Shown here in pieces: positions 26,712 through 41,892 of a stretch of 64,000 bases of DNA. Source of the stretch: Chrysomallon squamiferum. Taxonomy: Eukaryota; Mollusca; Gastropoda; Neomphalida; Peltospiridae. The first letter of the stretch is position 1. Each line of letters begins with the position of its first letter. The stretch lies in NCBI GenBank assembly GCA_012295275.1, contig CM022673.1, forward strand, positions 21,636,913 through 21,700,912. The letters are read 5' to 3'. A program made the position numbers and the translations under genes. Below the pieces are notes generated by a model, which had not been told where the DNA came from, ran no database searches, and was given only the letters and a program-made list of their open reading frames with translations.

Positions 26712-29700
26712 TGTGTGAGTATATATATATATATATATATGTATACATACACATTCATAGGGGTTTTGTGCATTATTGTATAATCTGTGAAACCTGAAAA
26801 AGTAAATTTTGTAACAAAAGCCGTGTCAAAAAACAAGAAAATTGTATTTATTCAAATATTGTCATTTTTTGCCTCATAAATGAATTTGAGGAATAACTAA
26901 AGATATGCCTGCAATATATTTCAAGATAATATCGGCAGGTAGGCTTGTTATTTTGTATTGTACACATCTATTTAAAGAAATTGAAGCCCAAACAAAAATA
27001 ATTTTTAAAACTTTATTGATACGAGGTGTAAGAAATCTACATTCGTCTATAAAAGGAAAAAGAACATGCACTGATACATATCTGAATACAAATTTTAATT
27101 GAAGTGTACTCAAAGGTTCACATCAAAAAGGTGAGGTGAAGCAAACATTCAGGCAGGTTCTGAGCCGTCATGAAATCTTCCACAAGGTCCAGTAGGGATT
27201 TTAAAAATTTGGGCCAGGATGCTGTTGGTCCACTTCACAATATAAGAAGGCGATAGTGAAAACTGTAACAATTTATGTAACACTAAAAAAAAAAAATTCT
27301 CTTGTGCATACAAGTATAAAAATAATAAATATAGATATCCTTTTCTGCTTAAAATGAAGAATTAAGCACCAGCTTTCAATCAAAGTAAAAAAAATGAAAG
27401 GTTACCAATAACAAAATATAAATACAGCTATACCAAAATAATAAAAATGTAATGGTGAAAATATTTTAAATTGTAACAATTTTTTTTTCAATAAATAAAT
27501 TAAATTCAACAAATATACAAAAATTATGAGGAGAAATGTAAAAATGATTAAATTGTGTATTTTAATGAATTGGAACTGAAAATAACATCTAAAATCATAT
27601 GAGTTACTGAATGGATTCCTTTTTAGACCACCTGTAAAAATTAATATTATGCAAATTAACTAATAATTATGTCTAGAAATAAATGTCACTTGTAAAAACC
27701 CTGTTGCAATGGTTGACTAGCCTTTTTCATTAAAATTAAAAAAAAATAAAAATAATTCACTTCGGAGACACACATAAACTATTTTGCTGAAAAAAAATTT
27801 ACAGATTGAGCATTACGTATCTGAAATATTTGTATTTATCTGGAATGTTAGTGAGGACAGGATGAAAAGTTTTTTAAATATACTTGTATATACCCTGAAA
27901 CTAATTTTGCTGAATATCTCTGTCTGAAATAAAGTTTGTGTACACTGAACATTAGAAAGACTAGCTATTGGTAATTTAAAATACGTTTTCAGATATGGAA
28001 TGCACAGTCTGTAACAATCTTGTCAACTGGTAAAACTAACATTTTAAATATTAGCTAACATTATAACTTAACAAAAAATCTTTAAAGTGAAAAAAATACA
28101 TTACAAATCTGAAAATCTCTGCCACACAAATGAACCTAAAGGAAAGAAAATGAAAAACTATAAAAAAGTAATTTAAAGGGGATTACCTTCAGTTTATTAA
28201 AGTAGTCATTCTTCATTATATTTTCATAATGTGTTTTTTATTTTTTTATTTTTATTTTTTTAAAGGTACCGTGCTCATTAAATTCCTAGTTGTTATATGG
28301 AACAATCTGTAATCTACAATAATTTGAAAAAGAAGAACATCACAGGTTTAAATAGTCTAATGTGAAGTTGGGCTGAGTTTTGAATTTGATATCCTTAAAA
28401 ATGTTCTAAAATTTGTAAAATTTATAAAATGCCAAAATGTGGTTTAACAGATAAATATCTGTTTTAAATGTTTTCATATTCATTAGATTTTAATACATTC
28501 TTATGCAAAGTTCTCAAATAATAAAACCAAACGATCATTAACATAAGATGTTTGTATAAAATGTTCTTTACATTTTAGTACTTTCTAATGCATCTGTACC
28601 ATTTAACAAAACTTTTTAAATGTTTCTAGATTAAAAACAAATGTAACAATCAACTAACAGCAACATTAAAAAAAATATATATATTTTAACATTATTTGAT
28701 GTCAAACACAAATTATGAAGCAAAGTAATAAAAACGTTAAATATATATTTGTACAAGAAAGATTTAAATTTTTCTACAAGTTTCAGTTTTTCTTTTACTA
28801 TACTGTAAGTTTGAAATGTCTCTAAACTAGTTTTTAACCACAGCAAAGGCTAAGTTATTCTGCAAGCTAATAACAATCCAATAAATAATTCTTCAGAGAG
28901 AATGAAAAGTTAGTCCCTGTTTTAAAAAAAGGCATCTCCACCAATGGATTTAAATGAAAAAGTTAAAAAAAACAGCATTATAACCATTTAGTATTACTTA
29001 ACACAGCAATCCCATACTGACATACTGGATAATGCTACCAGTAAGAATAAGAATAAATCATGTATGAAGTTTCATTTATTTCTCTTTGTCATTTCATTTT
29101 AAACAGGGAATATCTTCTCAATGACCCTGTTAATATAAATAATACTAGCATTTAGAAAAAGAAAAAAAAAGAATTACCTGATAATTTAGCATCCTTTCAC
29201 AAGCCACCAGGAGTAGAATCAATGTCAGATTAACAATAAGCCAGTTAAACCTCCTCAGGTTTCTGTAAATCTGAATTTTCTCTCCTGAAGTGTCTACCAG
29301 ATGCACAGTCAATAAGTACAAAAAACATCTGACATGCAACACAACATACATATTTCAAAAATCAAGAATAGTTGTTAAAGCTGCATTTTTTTCTGGGTTT
29401 GGGGTTTTTTGGACGTTGAAGGAATACCTTTTCTAGCAAATTTGTAAAAATAAATAACACACCAATTCACAATTTAAAATTACTCCTTGGACATCAAACT
29501 CTATAAATTACTTGTACATTTATGTTGATGGCTAAATATATCTGGCATCCTGAACTTAAATTCTCCACATTGTAAGTATAAATATGAGAAAAATCAACAT
29601 ACTCTAATTAAAAACATGTAACAGTACACCACACTGAAAACCGTTAGAGTCAAATTTAGTTTTATATGGATTGGTTAGAAAAAGGACACATCACCTGTTA

Positions 29701-29947
29701 TGAGTAAAACATAACAAGAACTATTTATTTCTTGACTGAAATATGACTAGATAACTTTAGTTTTTATTTGATGTGCTGAGATTAAACTCAACAAATATAC
29801 ATTTAATAAATTATTTGAGATAAAATTTCTACAATTCCATAGATGACCTAAAAAAACCCGTATCTGAACAACACATATTCTCTTTTTCAAAACCTTACAT
29901 TGCAATGTTATATATCAACCAAATCTATCTGTATGTGTGTGTTTGTG

Positions 29948-29978
<31 letters not shown>

Positions 29979-32207
29979 TGTGAGTGCACGAATTGAAAGC
30001 ATAAGTTATCTCCTTTATTATTTTTTTACTTTACATACACTAACATGGAGAAAATGAATGTGACATGTATATTATTTAAAAACAAACAAATTAAAAGTGA
30101 GGTGTACAGAAATAACTCATTTTTCATATGTCAGGTTACATATAAACAAGTATGCTAACAAAAAAAATAACAACACCTAAACAAAACAAAATAAAACCAT
30201 ACTTCATTATCCACTATGTAAAAACACAAAACAGAACAAAAAGTAAAATCTGTAAAATCATAAACGTAACAGTTGCTGTGCTCTGATAATTTCTTAACAA
30301 TTATCTTGAATAAAAAATCAACATTTCAAAGTCATTTCATACTAAAATCAGTGAAATTAAATATAAATATATTGCTGTAAGTGGAAATAAATGCAAAGCA
30401 CTATTGACTATGATAAATAAAATATACTGTAATGTGACAGTTTCACAAACATGTGTATGTTAGACATTAACACAGATAGAGAAAGTAAGAGAAATGGACA
30501 GTTAAAATAAAATAAAAATTGTAAATAAACATTTTGATTCACAGTTTGATTTGTTACCATGACAGGTCTCATTAGCACATAATTTATTTAACTCTATCAC
30601 TTTCCCCATCATAAAACTACTAAACTAAATTACTGAAAAATTACCAGTAATATCTGAAACATTAGGTAACATTAACATGTTCTATGAATATAAATATCTG
30701 ATTATATTATTATATAAGATTAATCAACTAAAGGTATATTTTAAAATTACTGACTAGCAAAAGTGTATGTTTAAGTTAACATTATTATTATTGTATTACT
30801 TTGTTTTTATTGTGGTTTGTTATAAATAATTTGCCACCCTGTTTGTTCCTAAGTACAAATACTGAAATAACTGTCCGTATATTAAGAATGCATAAAACAT
30901 GCATGTGTTTGTAATTTTAACATTTTACAGATGCTGAAATATTAATTACAATATTAATTATAACTAAAACCAAGTATTAAAACTGGATTAAGCCTTATTT
31001 AAAATTTAGAAGATGGTAAGATAATAAATATATAAACAATAAATAATATTCTGGCCATTCCATGTTCTTTTTTTTTTTTTTCTTTTTTTTTTTTTACAAA
31101 TATCTGTAAAAATAAGAGTCAAATAAACTGTGAAAAATACCATCAGTGATCAGTATTGAAATTTAGTTTTTAAAAAAGTGGGGCTGACATGTCATGAAGT
31201 AAACAAGCTCCTAGCAGACATCCACCCATCACTGTAAATATTTGTATTGCATATTTGTAACTTTCACAACAAAGATCCAAGTGAAATGAAATTTGCAGAT
31301 GTCTGTTAATGACAAAATATTTGAAAAGAAACAGGAGTAGCAATAAAAATGTATATCAATAATCTGTGCCAATACTTCATTTAAAGGCATTAGTCAGTTA
31401 CGAGATAAAAACATGAAACAGTGTTTTAGAAAATGCAGTTATTTCCAAGTAATTTCAGATGGATAACAAAATTTTGATAATGAAAAAGAACCTTGTAGCT
31501 TAATCAAAAAATCTTTTCAAGAACATTTATCTATTCTATATATGATCATTTTAAAAATGAAATCATCAAATATCTAATTATTTGAAATAAATGTTTGATT
31601 GTAACAGTGCCGTGTCATCCAGATAAAGGTAAATATGTTTGTACATTTCAGACATTTTTATCATAAACTATTTAATAAAAAACAAAAAACAATTCTACAA
31701 TTTACATGATCCTTTCAACTGACTCTAACACAGAATGGCCTATATATTATTTAATATAGTGATGTAAAATAGTAATGTATCACTGTCCATAGCAGAGGAT
31801 ATTACGTCAGTGAAATAATACATTAATTTGAACATTTTAATAATAAATCTGTAGAATGTGTAAGCACCACAACATCAAAGACTTAGTTAACTCATTCCAT
31901 AAATGCTAATCTGAATGAGACACAAACAAAAAAAAAAATTATTATTATTTTTTGAAAGTTTACAATATTATTATGTAATTCTATTAAACATCTGTTCATT
32001 AATAACAATTAAAACATTTTAACAAAAAAGAAAAATACACTGATACATTTGCTTTAAATACAAGTGGTGGAAATGCTTTTCAAAAATCAAAGCTAATTAA
32101 CTATTTTTATCAAAAGAGTGTTGTTAACTCTTTTTACCCTTTGTGCAATTTGTATTTTATTGCACATATATATTATTACTACAGTAAATTCTGGCATAAT
32201 TATAATA
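26712..32207. other. AT-rich region between the convergent RPL27 and CERS genes
   Basis: No conserved coding sequence is visible on either strand. Microsatellites are few here (a GT run at about 29936-29979, a poly-T block at about 31070-31095), unlike the first 20 kb. Part of the region could be a long 3' UTR of the minus-strand ceramide synthase, but no polyadenylation site can be fixed. One exon-like island (29178-29328, minus) is discussed in the findings. Confidence 0.5.
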
Positions 32208-32497
32208 CAGATTGATAATCCCTTATCTAAAATCCAAAATTTGTGCTAGCAGCCAAAACGGTTTATCTTACAGTTGTCTAAACATTTAGCATGTACATAC
32301 TATTTCATGAATTAAAATCAAAAATATTTTTTAAAACATCATGCAGACTATCTGTTTATGCTGTTTATGAAATATAAATGGAATTTTTATTTATTAATTT
32401 AGACTTAAATCCTATTCTCTGGTTATAGTCCTTATATTCCAAAATAAAATAAAAATTCTGAATACCAAAACATTTTGGATAAAGGATCCTCAACTAG
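32208..32497. mobile_element. Tigger/pogo-like non-autonomous element, 290 bp
   Basis: The left end CAGATTGATAATCCCTTATC and the reverse complement of the right end (CTAGTTGAGGATCCTTTATC) match at 19 of 26 positions when extended through AAAAT. TA flanks both ends (32206-32207 and 32498-32499), the target duplication of Tc1/mariner-pogo elements. It lies about 0.7 kb beyond the CERS stop. It shares internal sequence with the copy at 44950-45255. Confidence 0.8.
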
Positions 32498-33187
32498 TAA
32501 CAAAACATAGTAGAAATATATATATTTTTTAAATCACTAATAATTTATAAATATTTAAAAAATACTGATTACTGTTTGTTTGTGTCTTTCACATGTTTCT
32601 GTTCTTGCATCCTGATGCAAAAGTAATAACTAATCAAATATTTTAAAATTCCAAACAATAAACTCTTTTCAAATATCATTCCGAATTTATCTATCTTAAA
32701 TCTCTGAACACTGAACATATGAAATGTTTTTAGAAATGATAGCTAACAATTTTCATCTGCAAACATTTTTCTTTGTATAATTTGTATTTTATTGCAACTG
32801 CTATATATATGTAGTAACTGAATGAAAATAAAATAAAACTGCAATAAAATTTTAAAATGAAATTAAAATTTGTTAAAAATTACTTAATTACTTGTTTGAT
32901 AATCTTAATCTCTTTCATCTGTTTTAGCAAAATTAGCATCAGTGAGGAAATAAGAAAGAAAATGGAACTCTTAAAATTGCTTTTACACTTTAGTAGTCAG
33001 ATGAAATGCACCAAAATAACAGGAAATGCTAAAACATGCATTACTTCATAAAAACAGATAAATTTAATATAAAAGCTCATTAAAATAATATTTTGTCAAA
33101 TGTAGTAGTTGCTAAAGAGCCTTAGTAAAATGTCTTCCTTCCTACAAAAACCTGGAGTTATTATTATGTATTTAATTTACATTTTCT

Positions 33188-36100
33188 TCACGATTTCTTT
33201 TTGCTGCCATTACTTTTAGGGGAGATAATTCCATTCTGGTTGTTCAGTTTTGCCTGCTCAGTTTTGTCAGCCAGTTTGTCTATGCCATCATCAGAAAAAT
33301 CTTCATCACTTGCACTTCTGATATCTTTACCAAGCTGCAAGTCAAAAATATGTGATGTAATTAAATTTATTTGGGAATAATTAACATATAAATTTGCAAA
33401 AATGAATCTGCTAAATTTATAAATTATGTAGGTAAAACTTATTCTATTTTTTCTTCTTATTTTTATATTTTTTACTTACTTATTATTGTTTCTTGCAAAT
33501 AAATAATAAATATAAAATTGTAATAAAAATTGCAACTGCTCACTTCTCCTTTCTTCAAAGCAGCAAAGGACATCTTCATGATGATGTAAAACCAGAAGAT
33601 GTGTAGAATCTGCAGAGTAATGAGCAGGATGTTGTACACATAGTACACGTTGCAGAAACCAACAATTCGATGAGCTTCAAAAAGTGTTGACCGAATAATC
33701 CTGAAAGAAAGAAAAAATTAAAAAGTTACTGAAAAATAATGAAAAAAGAAACATGGTTTCACTTACACAAATTCAAGACTTTACATACACGCTCAATTCT
33801 GTTTAAAGAATGGACAGTTTAGAAATTCAGACTTGATGACAAAAAAGAATATTGATTAAACTAAATGTCTCAGTGCATGTTAAACTGAATTTTCTACACT
33901 AAAAGTTATTGTGATGTGGATTGTTTGGAGTGGGTAATTTTTAAATGGATTTATTGATGTAAACCAGAGAAAATGTGCATGAAACAGCTAGTAGAAATAC
34001 AATAAACAGCTGTTGCAGGGATTGCATGCTTTGTGAAAGACACATGAACATTCTTGTCCAGTGTTCATCATAAAAGGTCAGACATTCAGACAAAATTCAG
34101 ACACAAATGGAGTGACACTTAATTAACAGCTTGAATTAACTAAAGTACGATAGAATTAACATTACTATTTTTAGCATTTTTAATTTTAATCAAACACAGC
34201 AAGATAATTTTTGTTACATATATATATTCTACTCTAACATAATTTATTTTATGTCACAAAATAAGTCAGTAAGTAATAAAATATGTGAAATAAGAATAAT
34301 AATAATAATAATAATAAATAACTTACTTGAATGGGAAAAACATCATACGTGTTAAGATCCACACCAAAACAAATATTGTGAACATGGTGTCACACAGTCT
34401 TTGTTTTTTAATGTACTTTGCCATTTTTCCTGCCTTCAAAAGAAAACAAAAGAACGTTGTATATTAAAAAAACTTTAAACAGGTGGTGTATTTGCTGACA
34501 CCCTTTCCTTTCACTAATGTAACTGAACTTTTGTACCCATCTCTACACTTTTGTAAATGTTTTGAAACTGTTAAATAGTAGTGAGTGAAAGAAATAACAG
34601 AGATTTTAAAGTAATGGAGCATTTCCATGATGATAAAACAGCACATAGACAGCAGAAAATATGTTAAATAATTATTTAATACTGCCATGAATTTATAACT
34701 TTATATAATGGTAGAATATGTAAATAATTCACAAGCATAGTAATATTATTATATGATTTAATATCAAATGAAATGAGAAGTTCTAATAATTAAATCTTAC
34801 ATGCTAATAAAACTTTATAAAATATTTTTTAACCTTTTTCTGATAATGTTAGAAAGACTGTTCTCAGTTTCTCTTTTCATTGTGACTAAAGGCAATTCTA
34901 CATGCACTTTTCTTTAGAATAATTTATTCAAAGTTTTTGTTTAAGTAACATCCGGAAAATATGCACTATGTAGTCCACACTCCACAGTGTCATTTTAATC
35001 AAAATCAGTATGTCACTGATAATTATATAATAAAAGAGTTATCAACAAAGTAAAAGTCTTTACAGTTTGTACAGTTACCTCAAGCCAGTAGTCCACAGCA
35101 TCATGTACAACAAGTACCATGCAGCCAACGCGTACCATGTTCTGGCTCCATGACAGAAACATTAGTCCCAGTGTTGCCATGTGATGAATTGTCATCTCTG
35201 TGAAATCCTGAATAATTTTTTTTTTTTAAATTACTATGATATATAAAAAAAAGTGGTGTAATATAACATTAATAAATTCAAATAAAAAATGGATAACTGA
35301 AGAAAATATAAATATTGAAATTAACTGTGTAAACATTTGAACAGCTTGCAAAATTAATTTGAAATAAATGAAGTGTAAGTTCATAAACGCTCATAATCAT
35401 AAGGTTAAAAGCAAAATAAATGCTTTCTGTCACTGTATGGTGAAGAGTAACTTATGCAATTTTTTTTTTCTTCTTTTAAATATTACTGACAACTGTACTG
35501 AAGTTGGTCTGTGTTTGAGTGTGCAGCAGTTGTAACATTTTCTTAGTCTATAAAACTTGATACATCTCTACAGCCATAGAATACACATTAATTCAAATGG
35601 CTGAATCAAATACTGTTTTTATCATATCATTTTAGCAACAAGAATGATGCAGAATATAAAATACTAATTAATTGTATTAAATCACATAATAACATTAATA
35701 CAGCTTACTTTCCTTCTGACATCTCTACACTGAGACATGATCAGTGAGATATAAAAAGCAGACTCAAAGGCATAGTACCAGTACATATCACTCGATACAT
35801 GCTGAAATCAGAAAAATAATAATAATAAAAAATCATATAGAAATAATGTACATTACTGGAAAATAAAAAAATGTGTGTGTTTTGGAAGAGATACACAGGG
35901 AGTATGTATGTATGTATGTATGTACATGTATGTGTTAGTGCTGCATGTGTACTAAAGAAAAGTACATGTAAAAGTGTGTGTAGGTGTGACTAAGAACAAT
36001 AAATCATTTAAATCTTTGAATAGGAGCATCATATTTATAATTCATCTGTTTAAAGTAGACAAACAAGCACTAATGTATAATGTATGACAACAAAATAAAC

Positions 36101-39100
36101 AAAAAGTATTTACATGATGAGGATATCCTTTCCACCACTGCTCTGAAACCAGTGCCCATGGTTTCTGAAACAAGGAAATTGATATCGGATTTAAAATACT
36201 TCAGAGTATCTACTTTTCTTAATTAACTATTTAGAATATAAATTTATATTAACTAAATATAAATAAATTATAAATCAGTATACAATACATTTTTGTTAAA
36301 ACTGAACTATGATATTAATTTCAATTTAAAGTTCTTGTCTGGTCTGATAAAAAAAAATATTTATAAACCAAGTTTAAATGTTTTCTGATTTTGTTTTACA
36401 GTTTGGGTGCCTCCTATCATAACTACATATTAAGCAGGCATTGTGTGTGTGTATGTATGTGTGTGTGTGTGCATCATATATCATCTCACTTAATTCCTCG
36501 TATTCTTCCAAGTTTCATTACCTAAAGGTAGCTTATATAAAGAAAAAATTTAAATTACAATTAATAGATTCCTTTTTTCTCTTTTTTTTTAACCTTTTCT
36601 GGCATGCATTATATGCATGGTCTTTCAAGACAGAAATCCTAAACACTGAATACATTTCATCCTCTATTAAAAACTGTGTCTAATGTTAATTATGGATGTC
36701 ACTATACAAGTATTTAATAATAACAACTCACGTTGTAGAGTATGAATACACCATACCAGAATGCTATGATGTAGAACATAAATCTCCAACTGTGGAAGAA
36801 ACAATATTAAGAAACACTAATTAAATTGTTCATTTTAACACCAGCTTTTTACAATTTTTCTGGTGTCATTTAGATATAATTTGTGACTTGCTATATGCAT
36901 TTTATAAACTCCTGCAGTAAAATATCAACTGAAATACACATCCATAGAACATAATTATAAAAGCATATTTCAATTAATATCAATTAATTTCAATTAATCG
37001 GTTATGACTACTTGAATACATAATGTGTTGAAATATAAGACAATCAACATTTATTGTTCCAAACAATTGTGATCAAAATACAGATACACACATACATGGT
37101 CTCTTTAGTGATGCAAATACTTTAAATGATTTTTATTTTTATTAACTGATTGTTTATTTTAACTTATCAATATTGTTTTCTTCTGAAAAAATATGACATA
37201 TTTTTAAAGAGGTTACTAAATTGCATCCATTTGTAAAAATCAGATTGCAACAAAAATAAAGTATAAGAAATGGAATATGTTGATTTTAAAATGATTCACA
37301 GTTGCTGAGAATTGATGTAGTGTCATTTATTATTTTATAAGAACATGCGACTTTTTAATGTGTATGCATGTGTATTGATGTATATGCAGGTGTTCATGTA
37401 CATGTCACAGGAAAAACAATCCCTGACACCTTTGTAACAATTAACCCAGACCCTCAGGTGGTACATTTTAATTTTTAGAGAGATAAATAAAATACAAACT
37501 AGTAGGATTATCTACATATATTTTTATTATAACAAATTAAATTCACATAAAACTTATGAATTTTGGACAACATGTCTTTATCAAAACACTCAGACTATAC
37601 CTTGCTTCTCCAAATTTTGACAATATGTTTGGCCTGGCCTGAACCCTTCTCAGTCGAAACCATCGTTCAATCTGACGTACACTTAAATCAGTCTGTTTTG
37701 ATACTCCCTGCAGATATTAAGCATAATAAATAAAAATTTCTAAATTTATTTTTTTCTCAAAATAAACAGCTTTAAATAATACCATTTGTAATGAATCTAT
37801 TACAATTTAAAAGTGATTTAATGGATGTTTGACAAAAGAAAAAGATAATGAAATAACTGAAACCCAAATTTTCAATTCGTAGGGTATTCCACCTTTCTGA
37901 GTTCAAGCAAATAAAAATCACATAAAAACACATATATTAATTATTAACTGAAATGGCAGATGCAGTAACTTCAAGCTTAAATAATTTAAATTCCAAATGG
38001 GTAAGTGTTCAACAATACAAAAAATGTGTTATGTTTACCTCTATCTCAGAATAATCTGGATATTTCTTTTTCCTGAAAATCTCTTCCAAAAGAGGATATG
38101 GTCGACATTTGGGAACATAATCTTTCAAACCACAATACCTCCCAAAAGGACGAGCTATGTACCTGAAACAAAATGCTGTCGTTTTATATAATTATCAACG
38201 TATGCGTGTACACTAGTATCGGTAATTCCATGGTAACAAAATAACAATTCACAACATTCTATGATATGTCAAACATTTTGCAACATACTGAAGCAATTTA
38301 AAATAAAGAATATGATTTTTAAAAATTCTATAAAATTATGAAACTACTGATTTTTAATAACAGAAATACTCAAATGAAAAAAGTTCATCTAATATATGCT
38401 TTTGAAATGCTTGATGGACACATATCATTTCTCTTGCCATATATTGATACAGATTGTTTTGCTTTACTTTACTTTATATTATTATTATTATTATTATTAT
38501 TATAATTATTATTAACTTTTTTTTTTAAATCTGATTAATCATTATATAAATGCAAAAGATTAAAAAAAAGAATTGACATTATCACTGTGTGTTAAACACT
38601 GAAACCCACAAAATCAGCATTCACATCATACACACCTACAGTTAATAAAAACATACATACACTGTAAAAAATACATACAGGTAAATTAAATAAAAATTAA
38701 TATTATGTATACCTTGTAAATAAATGTGTGTGTACATATGCAATACATGTTTCTAACTATGTTATTAATATTATAGATTGTTATAAAAAAAAAAGTAATA
38801 TATTTTTAATTTCTTATGATTTTTTATTCTATTTTATTTTATTTTGTATTTATTTATTTATTTTCTTCTTATTCTTCTTTTGTTTTTACCTGGTTTTTTT
38901 TGTACATTCCACTGATATATGGCTCAATATACATATTTATTTTTAACTGGTATCAAAATGTTCTTCCACAAAGGTTTTCAGTCATTAGTAAAAAATGTGT
39001 CTTAATGTTCTGTTATACCAGATTACTGGTATAAAACTATTTGAGGCTTTATTGTTAAGAGTGTGTTATCTACAGAAATTTATGAACTGAACAAGTATTA

Positions 39101-40821
39101 AATATACAATATAAAGTATCATTAGGCTTTTATTACTCAGACTAATATTTTACAGCTGTAAAACACGTTTGTAGCTGTCAGACTGGAAGCTGATATCAAT
39201 TAACTGCAAAGAACATTTTGTACTGTAGTTGTTGAATAAACAGTGATTTGGCAGAGACCAACCTCATCAAAGACTGCCTCAGGCAAAACCCCTTGTAGAA
39301 AGCATTTATATATCTGTACAAGTGAATGTACTCAAGAATGAAAACAAACAAACAATTTCACCTAAATGATCTAACAACACACTGGTTAATTACATTTTAA
39401 AACAAAAGTAATTATTTAATTATTACTTCAGTTCATAATTAAAATACAGAGAAATATGAAACTTTATATTCTCTAAGATGAATATGAGAAAAATGCATAA
39501 TTTATTAGTATTAACCAATAAAACAGTAAAACCATCATTTCATTTTTTTTTTTTTTTTTTTTTTTACTTTCTCAGTTTTCATGAAATCCAGAATTTTTAG
39601 TAAAAGGCCTTATTAAATACAGATTAAATATAGCTTGTCAAAAATGTTACTTGGTCAGAATGTGTTGGCTTCAATCTGGACAACATATTATTTTGCACAG
39701 ATGAAACAGACTGCCAACAACAACAACATAAATAAATAAATTTAAAAAAATAAAACAATGAGGTAAATTATGAATTATAAAAATATATATGTTGTTTCAA
39801 ATCTAGTAACTTGTAAGTGATGATCCCTAACATTTTAACCATTTGCTCAATATTATGTTTTAAATACTGTAATGTATTTATCATTTGAAAATATTTCTAA
39901 TTTATTATATATTTAAGTATCTTATTTTTATAAAGCCACAGTTATATAAACTTAGTGCACACACAATAACATTACCATTGTAATATTAATAGTTCTAGAA
40001 TTCCACTCAATCAAATGACATTCATTCAGTTATAAAAGTTATAATCATCTATTCATACACTGACATCGTTAATATTTGGATATTAATTTATGATCTCATT
40101 TTTATTCTGTCATGACATTAATAAATATGGATTGTTTATGATTATTAACATAACATTATTTGTTTTTCTTTAACAATTTCATTCTGGAACAACAAGTTCG
40201 AGAATTTTTCAGAACTTTTTTGTTGCTCTGGGATGTTTGTTTTTGTTGTTTTATTCTTCCTCTGAGTTTTTTCCTTATTTTATTTTATTTTTGTTACGAT
40301 TCTAAACTTGTTGTCATATACGAACACTATCAAATATTCGTTACATTATCATCATTAATTTAATGGTATTAAGCATTAGCCGATCAGCATGATAATGATC
40401 ACTCAATTCGACACTATCACTTCAGTGTATTCACATTTGCAATGGGAAAGTAAATTCCGATATTCAAACACAGGCATTTTTAAATTAAATGTAATATAAA
40501 AGATGTAATTTTCTCTGAAAGCAGATAATATATAATACTCTTATTCGACTCAGAAATAATAATTGCTGCAAACAAAAGTCTCAAAAGATTGATTATTTTG
40601 ATCAATTGATGAACATCATTTCTCTTCATGACTCACCTTTCAAATAAAATTCGTATCACACACAATAATATTGCTAACGGTATAGGAACCAGTAAGTCCG
40701 AAATCTGAGGATGATATATTCCATTATCAACATTTTTGAAGTCATCCCAAGTCACCGGTTTTGGCAACCAAAACCATGGGCTCCAGAACCCGTTGCGAAC
40801 AGCCTCCCACAGCGTCGCCAT
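33188..40821 (-). CDS. CERS: ceramide synthase (Hox-like plus TLC/Lag1 domains)
   Basis: Acyl-CoA-dependent N-acyltransferase of the ER membrane that makes (dihydro)ceramide from a sphingoid base. Ten segments on the minus strand: 40821-40637, 38162-38039, 37707-37601, 36789-36732, 36164-36114, 35801-35709, 35207-35079, 34433-34327, 33700-33544, 33334-33188; 385 aa. The start MATLWEAVRNGFWSPWFWLP resembles vertebrate CERS5/6. A first membrane segment (about 47-60) precedes a Hox-like region (about 68-137, SVRQIERWFRLRRVQ) and the TLC domain (about 139-335). The Lag1 motif has His214-His215 and His241-Asp242 (HHMATLGLMFLSW, VLVVHDAVDYWLE), the expected catalytic residues. The last exon is charged, with SASDEDFSDDG resembling the CK2-type phosphosites of CerS C termini, and ends KKKS. 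The six-way vertebrate numbering does not transfer, so the acyl-chain preference is unknown. A GTG seven codons upstream is not used as the start. Confidence 0.95.
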
Positions 40822-40983
40822 TGCACACACTATCAGAATCACGCGAGAATTTGTGAGATTTTATTATTATGCCGCATTAATAGAATCTAATTATAATTTG
40901 TATGCATAAACATTTTTTTGTGAAAAATGTAAATGTGATTGAACTATTGACTTTGACGTTGAAATATGGATATAACACGTCTA

Positions 40984-41023
<40 letters not shown>

Positions 41024-41097
41024 TATAGCTAACAGGCATGTAGTTCTTCATAATTATGTGAAACTTTCAAAAACAAAAATAAATAAATAAATAAAAA

Positions 41098-41129
<32 letters not shown>

Positions 41130-41752
41130 TTAAAAAAAAATTAAATAAAAAATTGCTGTAGTGAAAGAAACACGGTGATGATTTATTTACAGTAGCAACC
41201 TTGTTACGACCTTGATGTTACCGGCCTGCAAAGAATATATAATATAGAACGGCTAAACACTTAAGGCGCTACGTCTCAGTATCGATCATTTGTCATCATA
41301 AAGAAATTTATCAGTTTGAGTTTGCACTTATTTTTACGACAACAATAGCTGAATAGTCACAAACTAAATTAAAACAGCTATGGATATTAAATTATTGTAT
41401 TCGTTAATCAGATGATCTTGGAATTAATCAATACAAGACTAAAAAAACAAATAGAAATATATTAACACAAACTTCCTTAAACGGAATTTGACATCGAAAC
41501 TGGTCGTAATGGTTATCTGTATTCACATACGAATTTCAGAAGGGCGGTGCTCTCCTGATTCGCACATTCCCTATTGTTTCCGATTGGTATATATATATAT
41601 ATATATATACGCTTAATGCCAGAATCGAAAATTAGCGGTAACTAAATTAAAACATCGCGAATTTAATTTAATGGTTTTGATTAATAAAATGTTCTCTACT
41701 TCAAGCAGGAGAATATATCTATATTTGTTTTCTTTCTTTCTGAATGCTAACC

Positions 41753-41753
<1 letters not shown>

Positions 41754-41816
<63 letters not shown>
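41754..41816. repeat. (TC)n microsatellite
   Basis: A clean dinucleotide tract of about 63 bp in the CERS-ERCC3 intergenic region. Confidence 0.97.
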
Positions 41817-41820
<4 letters not shown>

Positions 41821-41853
41821 GTTTATAATATTTAGTGCATATTTTTCTTTTTA

Positions 41854-41892
<39 letters not shown>

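Noticed and set aside
40819-40842. Longer CERS N terminus from an upstream GTG
   Set aside because: Non-AUG start. The ATG at 40821 matches the usual MATLW-type start of ceramide synthases.
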